Positions 62,714 to 64,000 of a stretch of DNA of 64,000 bases are shown here, piece by piece. The stretch is taken from positions 280,471 through 344,470 of the forward strand of contig NZ_VSEY01000008.1 of assembly GCF_008086045.1 (NCBI RefSeq), written 5' to 3'. This DNA comes from Nonomuraea sp. PA05 (GTDB lineage: Bacteria; Actinomycetota; Actinomycetes; Streptosporangiales; Streptosporangiaceae). The position numbers and the translations under genes were made by a program. Numbering within the stretch: position 1 is the first letter of the stretch; each line of letters opens with the position of its first letter. A model generated the notes under the pieces. That model saw only the letters and a list, made by a program, of their open reading frames with translations. It was not told the origin of the DNA and made no database searches.

Positions 62714-63772
62714 TCACCGCTGCCCGAGATCACCCGCGCGCGGAAGCCGTCCCGACACCAGCGCCTGCACCCATCTGGCACTCGGATCGCTGTCGATCAG
62801 CAAGGCCCGCGTCAGCAGGCTCAGCGGAATGGCGAGAATGGCCCCCAGCGGCCCCAGCACGAATGTCCACACGATCAACGAGATGAACGTCATCGTCGTG
62901 GAAAGCCCGACCGCGTCCCCGAGGAATTTCGGCAGAATGAACGACTGCGTCACGACATTGATGACGATATAAGCGGCGATCACCAGCAGCATCGTCTGCA
63001 CGCCGCCGTCCAGCAGGGCGAGCATGGCCGGTGGCAGCAGCCCGATGACGAAGCCGATGTTCGGGATGTAGTTGGCGATGAGCGCGAGCACACCCCAGAG
63101 CAGCGGCAGCGGAACGTCCAGCAGGGATAGGGCGATCATGTCGAGAATCGCGTTGATGAGCCCGAACACGGTGGAGACGATCAGATAACGCCGGGTCTTG
63201 TGCCCGAACGTCGCGAGTGCCGTCACCAATTGCGGCCGGCTGCCTTCCCCCGTGGTGAGAATGCGCGACGTCATCGGCGCGTCGAGCGACATCGCCAGCA
63301 ACAACACCACGATGAGAAAGAGCGCGGAAAGAATTCCGATCAGACTTCCGAGCAGACTCTGCGCCAGGCCCAGCACCCGCCCGGGGTCGAACGCTTGCAG
63401 CCCCTTGTTGAGCACGTCGTTGCTGATGCCGTGGGCGGCGGCCCACCGCTCGGAGTCGTCGAGGAGCCGCTCGAACTGGTCGGTGTAGGTGGGCAGCAGG
63501 GAGACGAGCTGGGTGACGGAGATGGTCAGGATGCCGACCATGCCGATCAGCACCAGCACGACGATCAGGAACGGGACGGCGACCTGCAGCCAGACCGGGG
63601 CCTTCCTGGTGTTGAGCCAGCCGCGCACGGGGGAGACGGCGATGACGAGCACGAGTGCGAGCACGACGGGGCCGGCGATGGAGGCGACCTCGCGGACGCC
63701 GAAGAGCACGACCACTGCGGAGGCGATGCCCAGCAGGATGATGAGCGCCCGGGGCACGGATTGATCTCGCAC
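62714..63772 (-). CDS. AI-2E family transporter-like membrane protein
   Basis: The 352-aa protein has about eight hydrophobic helices and AI-2E/TqsA family signs (LALIANYIPNIGFVIGLLPP, FLGDAVGLSTTMTFISL, FVLGPLGAILAIPLSL). Family members export autoinducers or act as Na+/H+ antiporters. I chose the GTG at 63772, which has AGGA upstream. A longer frame to 63808 is less supported. Confidence 0.85.
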   Translation of the reverse strand: MRDQSVPRALIILLGIASAVVVLFGVREVASIAGPVVLALVLVIAVSPVRGWLNTRKAPVWLQVAVPFLIVVLVLIGMVGILTISVTQLVSLLPTYTDQFERLLDDSERWAAAHGISNDVLNKGLQAFDPGRVLGLAQSLLGSLIGILSALFLIVVLLLAMSLDAPMTSRILTTGEGSRPQLVTALATFGHKTRRYLIVSTVFGLINAILDMIALSLLDVPLPLLWGVLALIANYIPNIGFVIGLLPPAMLALLDGGVQTMLLVIAAYIVINVVTQSFILPKFLGDAVGLSTTMTFISLIVWTFVLGPLGAILAIPLSLLTRALLIDSDPSARWVQALVSGRLPRAGDLGQR

Positions 63773-63943
63773 GCACCCGTTCCTACCCGTGTGCGCAGGG
63801 CGAACCATCGATTTGACGGTTCCCGTAGGCGTACATAGAGTTCAGCAGTCCCAAGGGGGCGGCTTGATCGCCGGCCCCGCTCGGGGGCCACCTCCAGACT
63901 CCACCACTTCGGTGAGGCGTGCGCGTCCACTCGGATCGGCTGG

Positions 63944-64000
63944 TAAGTTAGAGGGGTTGTCTCCGAAAGGGGGCAGGGATTAATTCCCGCAGGTCGAGCG
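63944..64000 (+). promoter_or_regulatory. possible rRNA operon promoter (-10) and leader start
   Basis: TAAGTT (63944-63949) could be a -10 box. It is followed by GAGGGGTTG, TCTCCGAAAGGGGG with a GAAA-loop hairpin, and GC. This order resembles the conserved rRNA leader of actinobacteria (in mycobacteria GGGTTGCCCCGAAGCGGGC). No good -35 box is seen. The rRNA genes, if present, lie beyond the right edge. Confidence 0.35.

Overview
The window is high-GC DNA with GTG/TTG starts, many 4-bp stop/start overlaps, a TAT lipoprotein, an F420-type LLM oxidoreductase, SARP regulators, modular chitinases and an Erm methylase. This points to a soil actinomycete chromosome, most likely a filamentous member of the Streptosporangiales such as Nonomuraea. 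That placement is inferred from gene content, not measured. It is densely packed with about 57 protein genes, mostly accessory metabolism, regulation and transport. No tRNA, CRISPR array, insertion sequence or prophage gene was seen.

Layout. 1-5.2 kb: end of a glycan-catabolism operon (PHP metallohydrolase, IolE-like TIM barrel, Gfo/Idh/MocA dehydrogenase, GH38 alpha-mannosidase). 5.2-5.9 kb: a 61-codon peptide gene coupled to a small TPR gene, possibly a RiPP-like unit. 6-19 kb: amine and polyamine catabolism: PucR regulator, agmatinase-type ureohydrolase, NCS1 permease, cyclase-family hydrolase, Lrp regulator, aminobutyraldehyde dehydrogenase, a complete PotABCD-type importer and a PuuB-like oxidase, then a dienelactone-hydrolase-like protein. 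19-25 kb: a beta-lactamase-fold lipoprotein, an MFS pump and a giant SARP-STAND regulator. 24.7-33 kb: PEP-mutase-like protein with a 241-aa cytochrome P450, DUF998 protein, glycosyltransferase, DMT and DedA membrane proteins, an orphan histidine kinase, VC0807-like and LysE-like proteins. 33-44 kb: serine hydrolase, LLM oxidoreductase, SBP56 methanethiol-oxidase-like protein with a membrane partner, a second SARP-STAND regulator, a DrrAB-type ABC pair followed by a decayed CocE-type peptidase, and a divergent Lrp/nitroreductase pair.

44-51 kb: a secreted M14 carboxypeptidase, then three consecutive chitinases that share a signal peptide-CBM-FN3-GH18 design but carry three different binding modules. 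They are preceded by a consensus-like promoter, a perfect palindrome just downstream of the predicted start, and a 19-bp leader hairpin. 51-52.6 kb: an orphan NarG-like protein without its iron-sulfur domain. 52.7-55 kb: a GT-C-type membrane protein and an Erm methylase. 55-60.7 kb: a two-component system driving a lipoprotein, an adaptor and a MacB-type ABC transporter in one operon. 60.7-63.8 kb: an alpha/alpha-toroid-like protein, an AraC regulator with an internal 51-bp tandem repeat, and an AI-2E family membrane protein. The right edge resembles an rRNA operon promoter and leader, so rRNA genes may start just outside.

The most unusual items are the stripped-down NarG-like protein, the mini-P450, the peptide/TPR pair, the densely structured control region of the chitinase operon, and the orphan kinase with two NarL-type palindromes in its promoter.
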